In this document: piece by piece, positions 9,855 to 20,431 of the stretch | Layout: each line of letters starts with the position of its first letter | How positions within the stretch are numbered: the first letter of the stretch is position 1 | Source of the DNA: an uncultured Spirochaetales bacterium | GTDB taxonomy: Bacteria > Spirochaetota > Spirochaetia > Sphaerochaetales > Sphaerochaetaceae | Assembly: GCA_949297785.1 (NCBI GenBank) | Contig: CASFTW010000007.1 | Location: 1-64,000, forward strand | Length of the DNA: 64,000 nt | Direction of reading: 5' to 3' | Made by a program: the position numbers and the translations under genes | Notes under the pieces: model-generated | Databases searched by the model: none | Told to the model about the DNA's origin: nothing | Seen by the model: the letters and a program-made list of their open reading frames with translations, nothing else

Positions 9855-10127
9855 TTATTTACCTTTCTTATCTGATGCATGGCCACGGAAAACTCTTGTG
9901 GGAGCAAACTCACCGAGCTTGTGTCCAACGAGGTTTTCAGTAACATATACCGGAATCCAGGTTTTGCCATTGTAAACAGAAATAGTAAAACCAACCATGT
10001 CAGGAATGATTACAGAACTACGTGAGTAGGTCTTAATCATCGGCTTTTGACCAGACTTATTTGAATCTTCAACCCTTTTGAGAAGACTTTCGTCTACAAA
10101 AGGACCTTTCTTAATTGACCTTGACAT
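9855..10127 (-). CDS. rpsS: 30S ribosomal protein S19
   Basis: S19, 90 residues, in the head of the small subunit, forming a complex with S13. Signature segments: [40 protein letters not shown] and [20 protein letters not shown]. Canonical length and order between rplB and rplV. Confidence 0.97.
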   Translation of the reverse strand: MSRSIKKGPFVDESLLKRVEDSNKSGQKPMIKTYSRSSVIIPDMVGFTISVYNGKTWIPVYVTENLVGHKLGEFAPTRVFRGHASDKKGK

Positions 10128-10138
10128 TTGCCATTCTC

Positions 10139-10963
10139 CTACTTGCGCTTCTTAACAATAAAGCTGTTAGAAGGCTTTTTCTTAGAGCGAGTCTTTGCAC
10201 CCTTGGTCTGCTTGCCCCAAGGAGTAACAGGATGACGTCCTGCAGCAGTCTTGCCTTCACCACCACCATGCGGGTGATCGATCGGGTTCATGGCAACACC
10301 GCGAACCTTTGGTCTTCTGCCAAGGTGACGTGAAGCACCTGCCTTACCGAGAGAAACATTCATGTGATCCTCGTTTCCGAGTTCTCCGATTGTAGCAGCG
10401 CATTCAGCGAATACCATTCTCATTTCACCTGACGGGAGGCGGAGTGTAACATAGTCGCCTTCCTTTGCAATAACTGTTGCACCTACACCGGCAGAGCGTA
10501 CAAGCTGGCCGCCACGGCCGAGTGTCAGCTCAACGTTATGCACTGTGACACCAAGCGGAATGTTCTTCAGAGGAAGAGAATTGCCGACTGTCAGAGGTGC
10601 GTTCGGACCTGATACGACCTGAGTTCCGACTGTCAGCCCCTTAGGAGCGATAATGTAGCGCTTCTCGCCGTCCGCATAGAATACAAGTGCGATATTTGCG
10701 CTTCTGTTCGGATCATACTCAATTGTCTTGACAGTTCCGGGAACACCGTACTTGTCTCTCTTGAAGTCAATGATTCTGTAAGCTCTCTTGTGTCCACCGC
10801 CTCTGCGTCTGACAGAAATGCGGCCGAAAGTATCACGTCCAGCTGTCTTCTTGAGCTTGGTTGTGAGACTCTTCTCGGGCTTCTTAGCTGTGAGCTCTTC
10901 GTTTAAAAGAACTGTCTTCTGGCGAAGGCCCGGAGTATATGGTTTGTAACTTTTTAATGCCAT
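10139..10963 (-). CDS. rplB: 50S ribosomal protein L2
   Basis: L2, 274 residues, needed for subunit association and peptidyl transferase activity. The N-terminal OB-like domain has [20 protein letters not shown]; the SH3-like domain includes [20 protein letters not shown]; the C-terminal signature is [20 protein letters not shown], which holds the conserved His of the active-site region. Full length, between rplW and rpsS. Confidence 0.98.
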   Translation of the reverse strand: MALKSYKPYTPGLRQKTVLLNEELTAKKPEKSLTTKLKKTAGRDTFGRISVRRRGGGHKRAYRIIDFKRDKYGVPGTVKTIEYDPNRSANIALVFYADGEKRYIIAPKGLTVGTQVVSGPNAPLTVGNSLPLKNIPLGVTVHNVELTLGRGGQLVRSAGVGATVIAKEGDYVTLRLPSGEMRMVFAECAATIGELGNEDHMNVSLGKAGASRHLGRRPKVRGVAMNPIDHPHGGGEGKTAAGRHPVTPWGKQTKGAKTRSKKKPSNSFIVKKRK

Positions 10964-10977
10964 TTTCTCTATTCTCC

Positions 10978-11280
10978 TTATACGCCTTCAAAGACTGAGA
11001 TTTCCTGACCCTTGGCCAGTGTAACAACAGCCTTCTTCCAAGAAGCGGTTGTGCCCTTGATGTAGCCACCCTTTCCTCTTGAGAACTTTGGCTTACCCTT
11101 AAAATTCATTACATTGCAAGCTGTAGCATCAACACCCCAGATCTCCTTTACGGCAGCCATGATCTCAAACTTGTTTGCCTTCGGATCAACACAGAATGTG
11201 TACTTCTTGCACTCACCTTCTCTGGCCAGTGTGGATTTCTCACTGACAATAGGTCTAATAATTACCTGATCTGCTCTCAT
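10978..11280 (-). CDS. rplW: 50S ribosomal protein L23
   Basis: L23, 100 residues, the docking site for SRP and trigger factor at the exit tunnel. Evidence: [20 protein letters not shown], the [20 protein letters not shown] helix and VNTxNFKGK-like segment (here [12 protein letters not shown]). Complete; between rplD and rplB. Confidence 0.97.
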   Translation of the reverse strand: MRADQVIIRPIVSEKSTLAREGECKKYTFCVDPKANKFEIMAAVKEIWGVDATACNVMNFKGKPKFSRGKGGYIKGTTASWKKAVVTLAKGQEISVFEGV

Positions 11281-11291
11281 CTTTCTACCTC

Positions 11292-11921
11292 TTATCTCTC
11301 ACCGTAGAACTTTCCGAGATTCTCTGCTGCAGTCTCAAGAACAAGAATCTTGCGTCCGTAGAGAAGCTCCTTGGCGGAAAGCTTGTCGTAAGAAAGAACA
11401 TGAAGGTATGGAATGTTTCTTGCTGCTCTGCGGAGCATTGCATCATCATCCTTCATAACGATAACGGTGCGCTGATTTTCAGTTTCGAAAGCCTTCATGA
11501 TCTGAGCGAGATCCTTTGTCTTTCCTTCTTCACTGGTGAAATCTTCAACAATAACCAAGCGGTTTTCCTGAACACCCAGACTGAGGAGGCTCTTATAGGC
11601 AAGTCTCTTCATCTTCTTGGGGATTGTGTAGGAGTAATCACGCGGCTTCGGTCCGAAAATTGTACCGCCGCCTACCATGATCGGGGACTTCTTGTCACCA
11701 CGACGTGCATTACCAGTTCCCTTCTGCTTGTAAGGCTTAGTATTGCTGTAATTAACTTCAGCGCGGGTCTTAGTGCATGCTGTACCAACACGGCGGTTGG
11801 CAAGCTCATTGTTTACAGCATAGTAGATAGCACCATCACTGACTTCTCTTGCAAAAACTTCGTCATTGAGGTTGATAGTGCGCACTTCCTTAGCTGCTGT
11901 TGAATAAACTTTTGCTTCCAT
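11292..11921 (-). CDS. rplD: 50S ribosomal protein L4
   Basis: L4, 209 residues from the ATG giving [20 protein letters not shown]; a GTG four codons earlier would overlap the ribosome-binding site (GTGGGG) and rplC. L4 reaches into the exit tunnel through the basic loop seen here as [20 protein letters not shown], and in E. coli represses its own operon. C-terminal domain: [20 protein letters not shown]. Any autoregulation here is unproven. Confidence 0.96.
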   Translation of the reverse strand: MEAKVYSTAAKEVRTINLNDEVFAREVSDGAIYYAVNNELANRRVGTACTKTRAEVNYSNTKPYKQKGTGNARRGDKKSPIMVGGGTIFGPKPRDYSYTIPKKMKRLAYKSLLSLGVQENRLVIVEDFTSEEGKTKDLAQIMKAFETENQRTVIVMKDDDAMLRRAARNIPYLHVLSYDKLSAKELLYGRKILVLETAAENLGKFYGER

Positions 11922-11932
11922 TCTATGCCCCA

Positions 11933-12556
11933 CTACTTCTTAATCGCTTTTCTGACGATAACAGTGCTCATTGTCGGACCGGGGATAGCACCCTTGACCA
12001 TAAGGACCTGCATCTCACTGTTAACTTCAACCACCTTCAGGTTCTGAACTGTGGTTCTCTCATTTCCCATATGACCGGCCATTTTCTTGCCCTTGAATGT
12101 ATGGGAAGGTGTTGAGGACATAGCTGTACCACCAAGGTCTCTGTGGAACTTGGAACCATGAGTTGCACGACCGCCGCCGAAACCGTAGCGCTTCATACCG
12201 CCCTGATATCCCTTACCTTTTGAAACACCAGTGACATCAACAAAAGTAATGTCCTTAAACATATCTACACCGAGTACATCACCGACGTTGACCTCTTTCT
12301 CGAAGTCTCTCATTTCCATGACAGTTCTCTTTGCATCGCAGTTAGCATTCTTGAACTGTCCGGCATATGGCTTTGTAGCACGGCTTGTCTTCATGTCGCC
12401 TGAAGCAAGAACTGCAGCAGAATAGCCGTTGGCTTCCTCAGTCCTGTTTCCGACAACAACATTGTCCTCTATCTTAATTACTGTCACAGGAGTGAGAACG
12501 CCGTTAGCGTCAAATACCTGTGTCATTCCAATTTTTTTGCCGATAAGCCCTAACAT
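11933..12556 (-). CDS. rplC: 50S ribosomal protein L3
   Basis: L3, 207 residues, an assembly initiator next to the peptidyl transferase centre. N-terminus [20 protein letters not shown] is diagnostic; the loop [20 protein letters not shown] with [10 protein letters not shown] contains the Gln that is methylated in other bacteria. Full length. Between rpsJ and rplD. Confidence 0.98.
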   Translation of the reverse strand: MLGLIGKKIGMTQVFDANGVLTPVTVIKIEDNVVVGNRTEEANGYSAAVLASGDMKTSRATKPYAGQFKNANCDAKRTVMEMRDFEKEVNVGDVLGVDMFKDITFVDVTGVSKGKGYQGGMKRYGFGGGRATHGSKFHRDLGGTAMSSTPSHTFKGKKMAGHMGNERTTVQNLKVVEVNSEMQVLMVKGAIPGPTMSTVIVRKAIKK

Positions 12557-12572
12557 CTCTTACCTCAACTTC

Positions 12573-12881
12573 TCACTGTTTAATTTCAACGTCCACACCA
12601 GCAGGGAGTTCAAGCTTCATAAGGGCTTCCACAACCTTAGGAGTTGGATCCAGAATGTCAATCAATCTCTTGTGTGTTCTCATCTCGAACTGTTCACGAG
12701 CTTTTTTGTTAACATGAGGTGATCTCAAGACAGTATACTTGTTGATACGAGTCGGAAGAGGCACTGGACCTGATACTTGTGCTCCTGCTTTAACAACTGT
12801 CTGAACAATTGACTTTGAGCTCTGTTCTACAAGTTCTACATCAAAGCCTCTGAGTCTGACACGAATTCTTTCATTTGCCAT
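12573..12881 (-). CDS. rpsJ: 30S ribosomal protein S10
   Basis: S10 (NusE), 102 residues, both a small-subunit protein and a partner of NusB/NusG in antitermination. The start [20 protein letters not shown] is preferred over one eight codons earlier because GGAGA lies before it. Conserved: [20 protein letters not shown] and [20 protein letters not shown]. It follows tuf after a 75-base gap holding a strong hairpin. Confidence 0.97.
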   Translation of the reverse strand: MANERIRVRLRGFDVELVEQSSKSIVQTVVKAGAQVSGPVPLPTRINKYTVLRSPHVNKKAREQFEMRTHKRLIDILDPTPKVVEALMKLELPAGVDVEIKQ

Positions 12882-12911
12882 TTTAAAAAAATCTCCAAAA
12901 ATCATAATCCT

Positions 12912-12937
12912 GCCGGAGAAGCGTGAACTTCTCCAGC
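12912..12937 (-). promoter_or_regulatory. stem-loop between tuf and rpsJ
   Basis: A 10-bp stem (GCTGGAGAAG / CTTCTCCGGC, one T.G pair, 6-base loop) in the tuf-rpsJ gap. On the minus strand it is followed by AGGATTATGATTTTTGG, a weak T-run, so it could act as a partial terminator that sets tuf above S10-operon expression, or as a processing site. Function inferred. Confidence 0.55.
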
Positions 12938-12956
12938 CGGTAAATTCAAACTAAGT

Positions 12957-14147
12957 TCAGTCCTTGATCTCTGTTACCTGACCAGAAGCAACTGTTCTGC
13001 CGCCTTCACGGATAGCGAAGCGGAGACCCTTGTCCATAGCAACCTGGTGGATGAGTTCAACTTCGATCTCTGTGTGATCGCCGGGCATAACCATTTCCTT
13101 ACCTGCAGGAAGTGTTACTGTACCTGTGATGTCAGTGGTTCTGAAATAGAACTGCGGGCGGTAACCTGTGAAGAACGGGGAGTGTCTTCCGCCTTCGTCC
13201 TTGCTGAGTACGTAAATAGCACCAGTGAACTTTGCGTGCGGTGTGATTGATTTTGGCTTAGCGAGAACCTGACCGCGGACAACTTCCTTCTTATCAATAC
13301 CTCTGAGAAGAGCACCGATGTTATCACCGGCCTGACCTTCATCAAGAAGCTTGTTGAACATCTCAACACCAGTTACAACTGTATCCTTTGTTTCCTTGAT
13401 ACCAACGATTGAAACAGGGTCATTGACATGGACAACACCGGATTCAACACGACCTGTAACAACTGTACCACGACCGGAAATTGAGAAGATGTCTTCAATC
13501 GGCATAAGGAACGGCTTGTCAACAGCTCTCTCCGGAAGCGGGATGTAAGCATCCATTGCATCAAGAAGCTCGTCAATGCACTTTGTAGCTTCAGGATCGT
13601 CCGGGTTTGTCATTGCGAGGTATGCAGAACCTCTGACTACAGGGCAGTTAGCACCGTCGAAACCATACTCTGTGAGAAGGTCTCTCATCTCTTCCTCAAC
13701 GAGGTCGATGAGATCCGGATCGTCTACCTGATCACACTTGTTGATGAATACGATAATGCAAGGTACACCAACCTGACGTGCGAGAAGGATGTGCTCCTTT
13801 GTCTGAGCCATTGCACCATCAGTAGCAGCAACTACGATGATAGCACCGTCCATCTGAGCAGCACCAGTGATCATGTTCTTGATGTAGTCAGCGTGACCCG
13901 GGCAGTCAACGTGTGCATAGTGGCGGTTCTTTGACTGGTATTCAACGTGTCTTGTGTTGATGGTGATACCACGAGCCTTTTCTTCTGGTGCGTTGTCGAT
14001 TGCATCATAGTTAAGGGCCTTATCGCCAAAGAGTCTTGCACAGTGCATTGTGATTGCAGCTGTGAGAGTGGTCTTACCATGGTCAACGTGACCAATAGTA
14101 CCAACGTTTACGTGTGGCTTCGTTCTTTCAAACTTTTCCTTAGCCAT
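12957..14147 (-). CDS. tuf: elongation factor Tu
   Basis: EF-Tu, 396 residues, the GTPase that brings aminoacyl-tRNA to the ribosome. G motifs: GHVDHGKT at 19-26, DCPGHADY, and NKCD. Domains 2 and 3 follow ([38 protein letters not shown]). The start [19 protein letters not shown] is fixed by a strong AAGGAGG; an open frame runs nine codons further upstream. It heads the S10 transcript under its own promoter about 280 bases upstream, and fusA is not next to it. Confidence 0.98.
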   Translation of the reverse strand: MAKEKFERTKPHVNVGTIGHVDHGKTTLTAAITMHCARLFGDKALNYDAIDNAPEEKARGITINTRHVEYQSKNRHYAHVDCPGHADYIKNMITGAAQMDGAIIVVAATDGAMAQTKEHILLARQVGVPCIIVFINKCDQVDDPDLIDLVEEEMRDLLTEYGFDGANCPVVRGSAYLAMTNPDDPEATKCIDELLDAMDAYIPLPERAVDKPFLMPIEDIFSISGRGTVVTGRVESGVVHVNDPVSIVGIKETKDTVVTGVEMFNKLLDEGQAGDNIGALLRGIDKKEVVRGQVLAKPKSITPHAKFTGAIYVLSKDEGGRHSPFFTGYRPQFYFRTTDITGTVTLPAGKEMVMPGDHTEIEVELIHQVAMDKGLRFAIREGGRTVASGQVTEIKD

Positions 14148-14419
14148 CAGTTCCTCCTTGTGACTTACTGTCACAAATAAATAATATTGTCATAAAGGCC
14201 ATGGCCTTTACCAATTTGCGAGTTACAAACGGACTAAGCTTACGAGATTTTGAGTTTTAAGTAGAACCAGAGGTCGACAAAAGCTGTTTCATTAAGCCGA
14301 CATACGTATAAGCTATCAAAGAACTTACTGCATCTGGAACCACACAACCCACCCCATCGGCGAAGCCAGTTTGGCTCTCATTTTCTGCACACAAAAACAT
14401 TGTCTTATGGGCAGACACA
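14148..14419 (-). promoter_or_regulatory. long 5' leader of the tuf/S10 operon (possible structured RNA)
   Basis: About 270 bases separate the predicted start site from the tuf ATG, with no convincing gene on either strand. The leader holds a 16-base perfect palindrome (AAAGGCCATGGCCTTT, around 14192-14207) and a 7-bp hairpin (TTGTGAC / GTCACAA, 14158-14176) that abuts the tuf ribosome-binding site. I could not match it to tmRNA, 6S, SRP or RNase P RNA. A regulatory leader or an independent small RNA are both possible. Confidence 0.5.
14158..14176 (-). promoter_or_regulatory. hairpin touching the tuf ribosome-binding site
   Basis: TTGTGAC and GTCACAA form a perfect 7-bp stem with a 5-base loop; the 3' arm ends at the AAGGAGG of tuf. 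Such an arrangement can gate ribosome access. Seen directly; its role is inferred. Confidence 0.5.
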
Positions 14420-14425
14420 ATCAGC

Positions 14426-14454
14426 AATATACAGGTTCGCTTTTTTTTTGTCAA
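14426..14454 (-). promoter_or_regulatory. strong sigma70-type promoter for tuf and the S10 operon
   Basis: Minus-strand TTGACA (14449-14454) and TATATT (14426-14431) separated by exactly 17 bases, with an A-tract right after the -35. Transcription would start near 14419 and run into tuf, making tuf-S10-spc-alpha a unit separate from rpsL-rpsG. Confidence 0.8.
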
Positions 14455-14584
14455 TAGTAATTTTATATAACATTGAAATTTATGAATATGCATAATTATG
14501 AAGCGGAAGTGCATGTAATTCGCTTGCAATTGCTGTGGATTTAAACTATTTTTCTTCAAAAGACAATGTATAGAGGAGTATAAC

Positions 14585-14839
14585 ATGCATTATACGCATC
14601 AGAATACGGGAACCTGCTCAAAACAGGTTGAATTTGACATTGATGAAAACGGGAAAATCCATGACATAAGTTTTGTCGGAGGCTGCAACGGAAATCTGAA
14701 AGGGATTGCCGCCTTATGTGAAGGGCAGGATGCAAAAGACGTCGCTGACCGTATTGAAGGCATCCGCTGCGGATACAAGAACACCAGCTGTCCCGACCAG
14801 CTCTCAAGGGCCATCAGACAGGCACTTTCAGAAAACTGA
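14585..14839 (+). CDS. TSCPD domain protein (TIGR03905-like)
   Basis: Small protein of 84 residues, entirely a TSCPD domain: HYTHQNTGTCSKQVEFDID, SFVGGCNGNLKGIAALCEG, IRCGYKNTSCPDQLSRAI. The name motif TSCPD is present near the C-terminus, and four Cys (11, 34, 45, 62 approx. plus Cys69) suggest metal binding. The same domain occurs at the C-terminus of some class II ribonucleotide reductases, but the role of free-standing copies is unknown. GAGGAG precedes the ATG. It lies on the opposite strand between rpsG and tuf, so it splits the usual str operon, and has its own terminator. Confidence 0.85.
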   Translation: MHYTHQNTGTCSKQVEFDIDENGKIHDISFVGGCNGNLKGIAALCEGQDAKDVADRIEGIRCGYKNTSCPDQLSRAIRQALSEN

Positions 14840-14854
14840 TTTTCCCATTCTGTG

Positions 14855-14881
14855 GCAGAGGAGCTCATCCTCTGCTTTTTT
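14855..14881 (+). terminator. terminator of the TSCPD gene
   Basis: Perfect 8-bp stem GCAGAGGA / TCCTCTGC with a 5-base loop followed by TTTTTT. Confidence 0.9.
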
Positions 14882-14964
14882 AATATGAAAAATTTTAATA
14901 CTGCACGAAAGCAACACTCATGCACTCAAAGCAAGCAAACTGATTTCTAATCTCAAAAAACAGA

Positions 14965-15024
14965 ATCCGCTTCAGGTAATGAAAAAGCAGCCCCGAAGGA
15001 CTGCCTGAAATTGCTGAAGCGGAT
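14965..15024 (-). terminator. terminator of the rpsL-rpsG transcript
   Basis: Minus strand: an 11-bp outer stem (ATCCGCTTCAG / CTGAAGCGGAT) encloses a 7-bp inner hairpin GCAGTCC-TTCG-GGGCTGC followed by TTTTTC; a second T-run (TTTTTT) follows the outer stem. This nested arrangement ends the upstream unit and insulates it from tuf. Confidence 0.8.
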
Positions 15025-15028
15025 AAAA

Positions 15029-15499
15029 CTACCACCTGAAATGGCTGAAAGCCTTGTTTGCTTCTGCCATGCGGTGAGTGTCTTCCTTCTTCTTGAATGC
15101 TGCACCTGTTGAGTTGTAAGCATCGAGAAGTTCGGCAGCAAGCTTTTCAGCCATGCTCTTACCGCTTCTTGCTCTGGCAGCTGCAATGATCCAGCGCATT
15201 GCAAGAGCTTCTCTTCTGCCCTCTCTGATTTCTGTCGGCACCTGGTATGTGGCACCACCTACACGGCGGCTCTTAACCTCTACCATAGGCTTCACATTCT
15301 CAAGAGCCTTGTTGAACACATCAAGTGCATTCTCTCCGGACTTCTGAGCAATGGTTTCCATAGCTGTATATGTGATCTTTGTTGAAATACCTTTCTTGCC
15401 ATCGATCATCATACGGCGGATAAACTTCTCAATGACGGTGCTGTTGTATACTGCATCCGGTGTAAGTTCCCTGACGGGAGTTTTAGAACCTCTAGACAT
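15029..15499 (-). CDS. rpsG: 30S ribosomal protein S7
   Basis: S7, 156 residues, which nucleates assembly of the 16S 3' domain and lines the E site. Conserved: [59 protein letters not shown] and [20 protein letters not shown]. The C-terminus [15 protein letters not shown] is standard. In most bacteria fusA follows; here a terminator and a reversed TSCPD gene follow instead. Confidence 0.97.
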   Translation of the reverse strand: MSRGSKTPVRELTPDAVYNSTVIEKFIRRMMIDGKKGISTKITYTAMETIAQKSGENALDVFNKALENVKPMVEVKSRRVGGATYQVPTEIREGRREALAMRWIIAAARARSGKSMAEKLAAELLDAYNSTGAAFKKKEDTHRMAEANKAFSHFRW

Positions 15500-15514
15500 A
15501 TTAGCTCCTCCTTA

Positions 15515-15889
15515 TCAGGCCTTTGGCTTCTTTGCGCCGTACTTGGAACGGCTGCGCTTCCTGTCGGCAACACCGAGAGTATCCTTGCTACCACGGATGA
15601 TGTGATAACGGACACCAGGAAGGTCCTTGACTCTACCGCCTCTGATAAGAACAACTGAGTGCTCCTGGAGGTTATGACCAATACCGGGAATATAAGCAGT
15701 TACTTCAATTCCGTTAGACAAGCGTACACGGGCAACCTTTCTAAGAGCTGAGTTCGGCTTCTTAGGTGTAACGGTCATGACCCTTGTACAGGTTCCCCTC
15801 TTCTGAGGGCATCCTTCGAGAGCAGGTGACTTTGTCTTGTTCTTGACACTTGTTCTGCCCTTTCTGACAAGCTGATTAATTGTAGGCAT
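15515..15889 (-). CDS. rpsL: 30S ribosomal protein S12
   Basis: S12, 124 residues, in the decoding centre. Start [20 protein letters not shown] chosen as the family start; four in-frame codons lie upstream. The two loops that contact the codon-anticodon helix are [16 protein letters not shown] and [14 protein letters not shown]; the usual streptomycin-resistance lysines are wild type. 15 bases before rpsG. Confidence 0.97.
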   Translation of the reverse strand: MPTINQLVRKGRTSVKNKTKSPALEGCPQKRGTCTRVMTVTPKKPNSALRKVARVRLSNGIEVTAYIPGIGHNLQEHSVVLIRGGRVKDLPGVRYHIIRGSKDTLGVADRKRSRSKYGAKKPKA

Positions 15890-15916
15890 CTTACGATACA
15901 CTCCATAATTTATTAT

Positions 15917-15967
15917 GAATCCGCACCCTCACATTTGTGCGGATTCTGAGTGCCGCACAGGCGGCAC
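15917..15967 (-). promoter_or_regulatory. two tandem stem-loops between rpoC and rpsL
   Basis: The first in transcription order is GTGCCGC / GCGGCAC (7 bp, 15950-15967), then GAATCCGCAC / GTGCGGATTC (10 bp, 15917-15946). Neither is followed by a good T-run, which favours RNA processing or stabilisation of the rpsL-rpsG mRNA over full termination. The remaining rpoC-rpsL gap shows no gene. Confidence 0.55.
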
Positions 15968-16033
15968 ATCTATAGATTTCCGTGGTCAGCATGAGAATCT
16001 CACAACCGACACAGGCAAGGAAAGCCGACAGGC

Positions 16034-19000
16034 TTATTCCTCATCTCCTGTATCGATATCCATCATTTCTGAATCGGTGATATCTCCCACAGATTTCATT
16101 CCCGCAAGATCTTCAACATCCATATCTTCGTCTTCATCCTTCACGGCTTCAGCTTTGCGCTCCGCCTTGATTCTGTCGACCTGACGCTGAATCTCCTCAA
16201 GCTGCTGTGCATCAAGCTTAATGTTTCTGTACTTCTTCATACCTGTACCGGCAGGAATCAGATGTCCGATGATAACATTTTCCTTGAGGCCTCTAAGCTC
16301 ATCTTTACTACCAGCAATCGCAGCATTTGTCAATACCTTTGTTGTCTCCTGGAAAGAAGCGGCAGAGATAAAGCTGTCAATTGACAGGCTGGCTCTTGTG
16401 ATACCCAGAAGCAGTGGACGAGCGACTGCAGGCTGACCGCCGGCTGCGATGACTCTTTCATTCTCAGCAAGGAACTTGAACTTATCGACCTGCTGTTTGT
16501 AAATGAAGTTCGTATCGCCGACCTGTACAATCTCAACCTTTCTGAGCATCTGACGGATGATGATACCAAGATGCTTGTCATTGATATCTACGCCCTGCAT
16601 GCGGTAAACCTGCTGGACTTCATCGACTAGGAAGCTCTGAAGTGCATTCTCACCCAGAATATTGAGGATGTCATGCGGATCCTTGGCACCGTCGCACAGA
16701 GGTTCAGCGGCACTTACCTGCTCATCATCCCTCACAAGGAGGTTTGATGACAGAGGTACAGAATGCTTATATCTCTTGCCGAAGGCATCTTCAATCTCGA
16801 TGATTCTCTTGCTCTTGACCACCGCACCGATATGGACGGTACCGGAAACCTGAGCGAGAACAGCCGGATCCTTCGGAGTACGTGCCTCGAAAAGCTCACC
16901 GACACGCGGAAGACCGCCGGTAATATCCTTGGTCTTCTGAGATGCCTTTGAAAGCTTGGCAAGGACAGTACCGATTCCGACAGTATCGAGCTCGGAAACC
17001 TGGATATATGCACCGCCCGGAAGCAGGTATGTATACTCCTGTCCGTCTTCAGCCTGAAGGACAATTCGGGGCTGGAGGTTCTCAAGATTGTGCTCGGTAA
17101 TCTTTCTTTCAATATTACCGGTTTCCTCGTTGACCTCGTTGATAAGTGTACTGCCTTCCTTGATATCGGCAAAGAGAACTTTACCGGAATGTTCTGCGAT
17201 GATAGGTTCGCTGAACGGGTCGAATTCGACAATTGCCTTATTTGCCTCGACGACCTGATAGCTGTTGATATTCAGCTCACTGCCCGGAGCGACACGGTGG
17301 TTCACAGCCTTTGCGACAATGAAACATCTGCCATCGAGCTCCGTAACGTATCCGTTGAAGGCGCTTGTGCAGACAACACCGTCCTTCTCATAGATATCGC
17401 TTCCCTTTGCAATCGGGATGAGAGAGAGCTTGCCGTCTTCAATCCTGTCACCCTGAGCAACAAGTCTGTCATACCTGCCGGTAAGCTCATCAAGCACACG
17501 GAAGATCTCGATTGTGCCTTTTCTCGGGAAGACAAGCCTGCCGTCGCTTTCCCTCCTGATGTAATTGTCAGAAACAGCACCGGCAATGACTGTATGATCA
17601 AAACTGAGCACATTTGCTTCGCTTGATGCAGTTGCAGTACCGCCGACATGGAAGGTTCTCATTGTGAGCTGGGTACCGGGCTGACCGATTGACTGTGCAG
17701 CGATGGTTCCAACGGCCTCACCGATTTCAACCGGGCGGTTATTGGCAAGATTTCTGCCATAACACTTCGCACAGACACCATACTGGGCCTCGCATGTGAG
17801 AACAGTCCTGAGGTAGACAGATTCAATACCGGCATCTTCAATGATCTTTGCGGTATCCTCATCGATTTCCTCATTTGCCTTTGCGAGGACAACCGGTTTT
17901 CCGTTCTCATCCTTGAGGAACGGATGTACGACATCATCAACAGGACAGCGTCCGACAATCCTGTCGGCAAGGTGCTCGACTATTTCATCACCGTCCTTGA
18001 TTGCAGAGCGCCATATACCGTTGATCGTATGACAGTCATCAATATTGACAACAACATCCTGCGAGATATCAACAAGACGGCGGGTAAGATAACCTGCCTC
18101 TGCAGTCTTGAGGGCGGTATCAGAAAGACCCTTACGTGCACCGTTTGTGGAGATGAAGAACTCAATGATGCTCAGACCTTCCTTGAAGTTCGACTTGATC
18201 GGGAACTCGATGATATCACCGCTCGGGCGTGCCATGAGACCGCGCATAGCGCCGAGCTGTCTGATCTGTGTCCTGCTTCCGCGGGCACCGGATACAGCCA
18301 TGAGATAGAGCGGATTGAAGCCGTTCTGACTCTTCTCCAGCTGGTTCATCAGATCATCAGTAAGCTGGTCGTTAGTGCTTGACCACAGACCGATGATTCT
18401 GTTGTAGCGTTCTTCCTGTGTGATCTGACCGGAACGGTACTGGGAAAGAATCTGACTCTGTTCCTCATTGGCCTTTGCAACAAGCTCTGTCTTCGTATCT
18501 GGAATGATCATATCCGACAGTCCGATCGTGGCACCGAAGAGAGTTGCATACTTATAGCCTACATCCTTGATGGAATCAAGAAGCTTGATGGCAACCGATG
18601 CCTTGTTGTCCTTGATTGTCTGTCCGATCACCTTCTTCAGCTGCTTGTCTCCAAGCACATAGTTCTGGAAAGGAACACCTTCAGGAAGAGATGCATTGAA
18701 GATTATTCTTCCCGGAGTAGTCTCAAACCAGCTTCTGCCGTCGGCCACCGTCTTGTTTCCATCTGCATCGACTATGACAAGACCCTCCTTGAAACGGAAG
18801 TGGATCATTGCATTGTAACTTACAGCACCTGCATCGATTGCAACTTCGATTTCATCAAGGGAATTGTAATAATGGCCTTCTCCGTGGGCATTCTCCATCT
18901 GCTTTGTAAGATAGAATATACCGAGAACCATATCCTGTGACGGATATACGATAGGCTTGCCGTTTGCCGGGTCAAGCAGGTTTGTGGCGGAAAGCATGAG

Positions 19001-20416
19001 TGTCCAGCACTCAAGCTGTGCAGCCTGAGTGAGAGGAACGTGAATAGCCATCTGGTCACCATCAAAGTCTGCATTGAATGCATGACATACGAGAGGATGA
19101 AGCTTGAGAGCCTTGCCGTCCACAAGCACCGGCTCGAAAGCCTGGATACCGAGACGGTGAAGAGTAGGAGCACGGTTGAGCATGACGGGGTGCTCTTTAA
19201 CAACCTCGTCAAGAATTGCCCATACCTCGGGTGTTTCCTGCTCTACAAGAGTCTTTGCCCTCTTCACATTGAGAGCAACATCCTTCTGGACAAGCTTTCT
19301 CATAATGAACGGCTTGAAAAGCTCAAGAGCCATCTTTGAAGGAACACCGCACTGATAAATCTTGAGTTCCGGACCGACAACGATTACAGAACGTCCTGAA
19401 TAGTCAACACGCTTACCGAGAAGGTTCTGTCTGAAACGGCCCTGCTTTCCCTTAAGCAGATCTGAAAGAGACTTGAGCGGGCGGTTTGATGCACCTTTTA
19501 CCACTCTCTTTCTCTTCGAATTATCGAACAGGGCATCGACAGCTTCCTGAAGCATTCTCTTCTCATTCCTGATGATGATATCAGGAGCATGAAGGGAAAT
19601 AAGACGCTGCAGACGGTTGTTTCTGTTGATAACCCTTCTGTAAAGGTCATTGAGGTCGCTTGTAGCGAACCGTCCGCCGTCAAGCTGCACCATAGGACGC
19701 AGATCTGGCGGAATGACAGGAATAACCGTAAGAATCATCCATTCAGGACGGTTGCCTGAATCACGGAAATCCTCACATACCTTGATTCTCTTGAGAAGAC
19801 GAGAATCCTTGGTATCCTTCTTCTCTCTCATCTGCTCCCTGAGCTCTGCGGAAAGCGCATCAAGATCAAGAGCGGCAAGAAGCACTCTGATTGCCTCCGC
19901 ACCCATTCCTGCCTTGAACGCATCTTCACCGTATTCATCAACAGCTTCCATATACTCTTCTTCCGTAAGAAGCTGCTTGAGCTTGAGATTCGTGTCACCC
20001 GGATCAGTTACAACATACTTCTCGTAATAGAGAATTGACTGGAGATTGTTGCGGCTGATGTCCAGAAGCAGGGACATGCGGGAAGGTACGCTCCTGTAAT
20101 ACCAGATGTGTGACACCGGAGAGGCGAGAGTGATATGCCCCATTCTCTCACGGCGGACTTTAGTACTTGTGACTTCAACACCGCAGCGGTCACAGACCAT
20201 GCCCTTATAACGGATGGACTTGAATTTGCCGCAGAAACATTCCCACTCCTTTGTGGTACCGAAAATTCTTTCACAGAACAGACCGTCCTTTTCCGGGCGC
20301 AGCGTACGATAGTTGATGGTCTCCGGCTTTTTCACTTCTCCGTATGACCATGCAAGAATCTGCTGAGGAGATGCCAATCTGATTTGAATACTGTCAAAAT
20401 CCTGAATTTCTTTCAT
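16034..20416 (-). CDS. rpoC: DNA-directed RNA polymerase subunit beta'
   Basis: Beta' subunit, 1,460 residues. The N-terminal zinc ribbon has [20 protein letters not shown]; the catalytic NADFDGD holding Mg2+ is at about 448-454; the second zinc site ([13 protein letters not shown]) and the trigger-loop region precede [21 protein letters not shown] short acidic tail ([12 protein letters not shown], then DIDTGDEE) ends the protein. Starts 15 bases after rpoB, co-transcribed. Confidence 0.99.
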   Translation of the reverse strand: MKEIQDFDSIQIRLASPQQILAWSYGEVKKPETINYRTLRPEKDGLFCERIFGTTKEWECFCGKFKSIRYKGMVCDRCGVEVTSTKVRRERMGHITLASPVSHIWYYRSVPSRMSLLLDISRNNLQSILYYEKYVVTDPGDTNLKLKQLLTEEEYMEAVDEYGEDAFKAGMGAEAIRVLLAALDLDALSAELREQMREKKDTKDSRLLKRIKVCEDFRDSGNRPEWMILTVIPVIPPDLRPMVQLDGGRFATSDLNDLYRRVINRNNRLQRLISLHAPDIIIRNEKRMLQEAVDALFDNSKRKRVVKGASNRPLKSLSDLLKGKQGRFRQNLLGKRVDYSGRSVIVVGPELKIYQCGVPSKMALELFKPFIMRKLVQKDVALNVKRAKTLVEQETPEVWAILDEVVKEHPVMLNRAPTLHRLGIQAFEPVLVDGKALKLHPLVCHAFNADFDGDQMAIHVPLTQAAQLECWTLMLSATNLLDPANGKPIVYPSQDMVLGIFYLTKQMENAHGEGHYYNSLDEIEVAIDAGAVSYNAMIHFRFKEGLVIVDADGNKTVADGRSWFETTPGRIIFNASLPEGVPFQNYVLGDKQLKKVIGQTIKDNKASVAIKLLDSIKDVGYKYATLFGATIGLSDMIIPDTKTELVAKANEEQSQILSQYRSGQITQEERYNRIIGLWSSTNDQLTDDLMNQLEKSQNGFNPLYLMAVSGARGSRTQIRQLGAMRGLMARPSGDIIEFPIKSNFKEGLSIIEFFISTNGARKGLSDTALKTAEAGYLTRRLVDISQDVVVNIDDCHTINGIWRSAIKDGDEIVEHLADRIVGRCPVDDVVHPFLKDENGKPVVLAKANEEIDEDTAKIIEDAGIESVYLRTVLTCEAQYGVCAKCYGRNLANNRPVEIGEAVGTIAAQSIGQPGTQLTMRTFHVGGTATASSEANVLSFDHTVIAGAVSDNYIRRESDGRLVFPRKGTIEIFRVLDELTGRYDRLVAQGDRIEDGKLSLIPIAKGSDIYEKDGVVCTSAFNGYVTELDGRCFIVAKAVNHRVAPGSELNINSYQVVEANKAIVEFDPFSEPIIAEHSGKVLFADIKEGSTLINEVNEETGNIERKITEHNLENLQPRIVLQAEDGQEYTYLLPGGAYIQVSELDTVGIGTVLAKLSKASQKTKDITGGLPRVGELFEARTPKDPAVLAQVSGTVHIGAVVKSKRIIEIEDAFGKRYKHSVPLSSNLLVRDDEQVSAAEPLCDGAKDPHDILNILGENALQSFLVDEVQQVYRMQGVDINDKHLGIIIRQMLRKVEIVQVGDTNFIYKQQVDKFKFLAENERVIAAGGQPAVARPLLLGITRASLSIDSFISAASFQETTKVLTNAAIAGSKDELRGLKENVIIGHLIPAGTGMKKYRNIKLDAQQLEEIQRQVDRIKAERKAEAVKDEDEDMDVEDLAGMKSVGDITDSEMMDIDTGDEE

Positions 20417-20431
20417 TAGCGTCCGTTCTCC

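Noticed and set aside
14257-14586. Minus-strand frame of 109 codons upstream of tuf, and the idea that the region is tmRNA, 6S or SRP RNA
   Set aside because: The frame crosses the strong promoter and has no family features; the RNA signatures I know (tmRNA ends, SRP GGAAGCAGCC loop, RNase P core) are absent.
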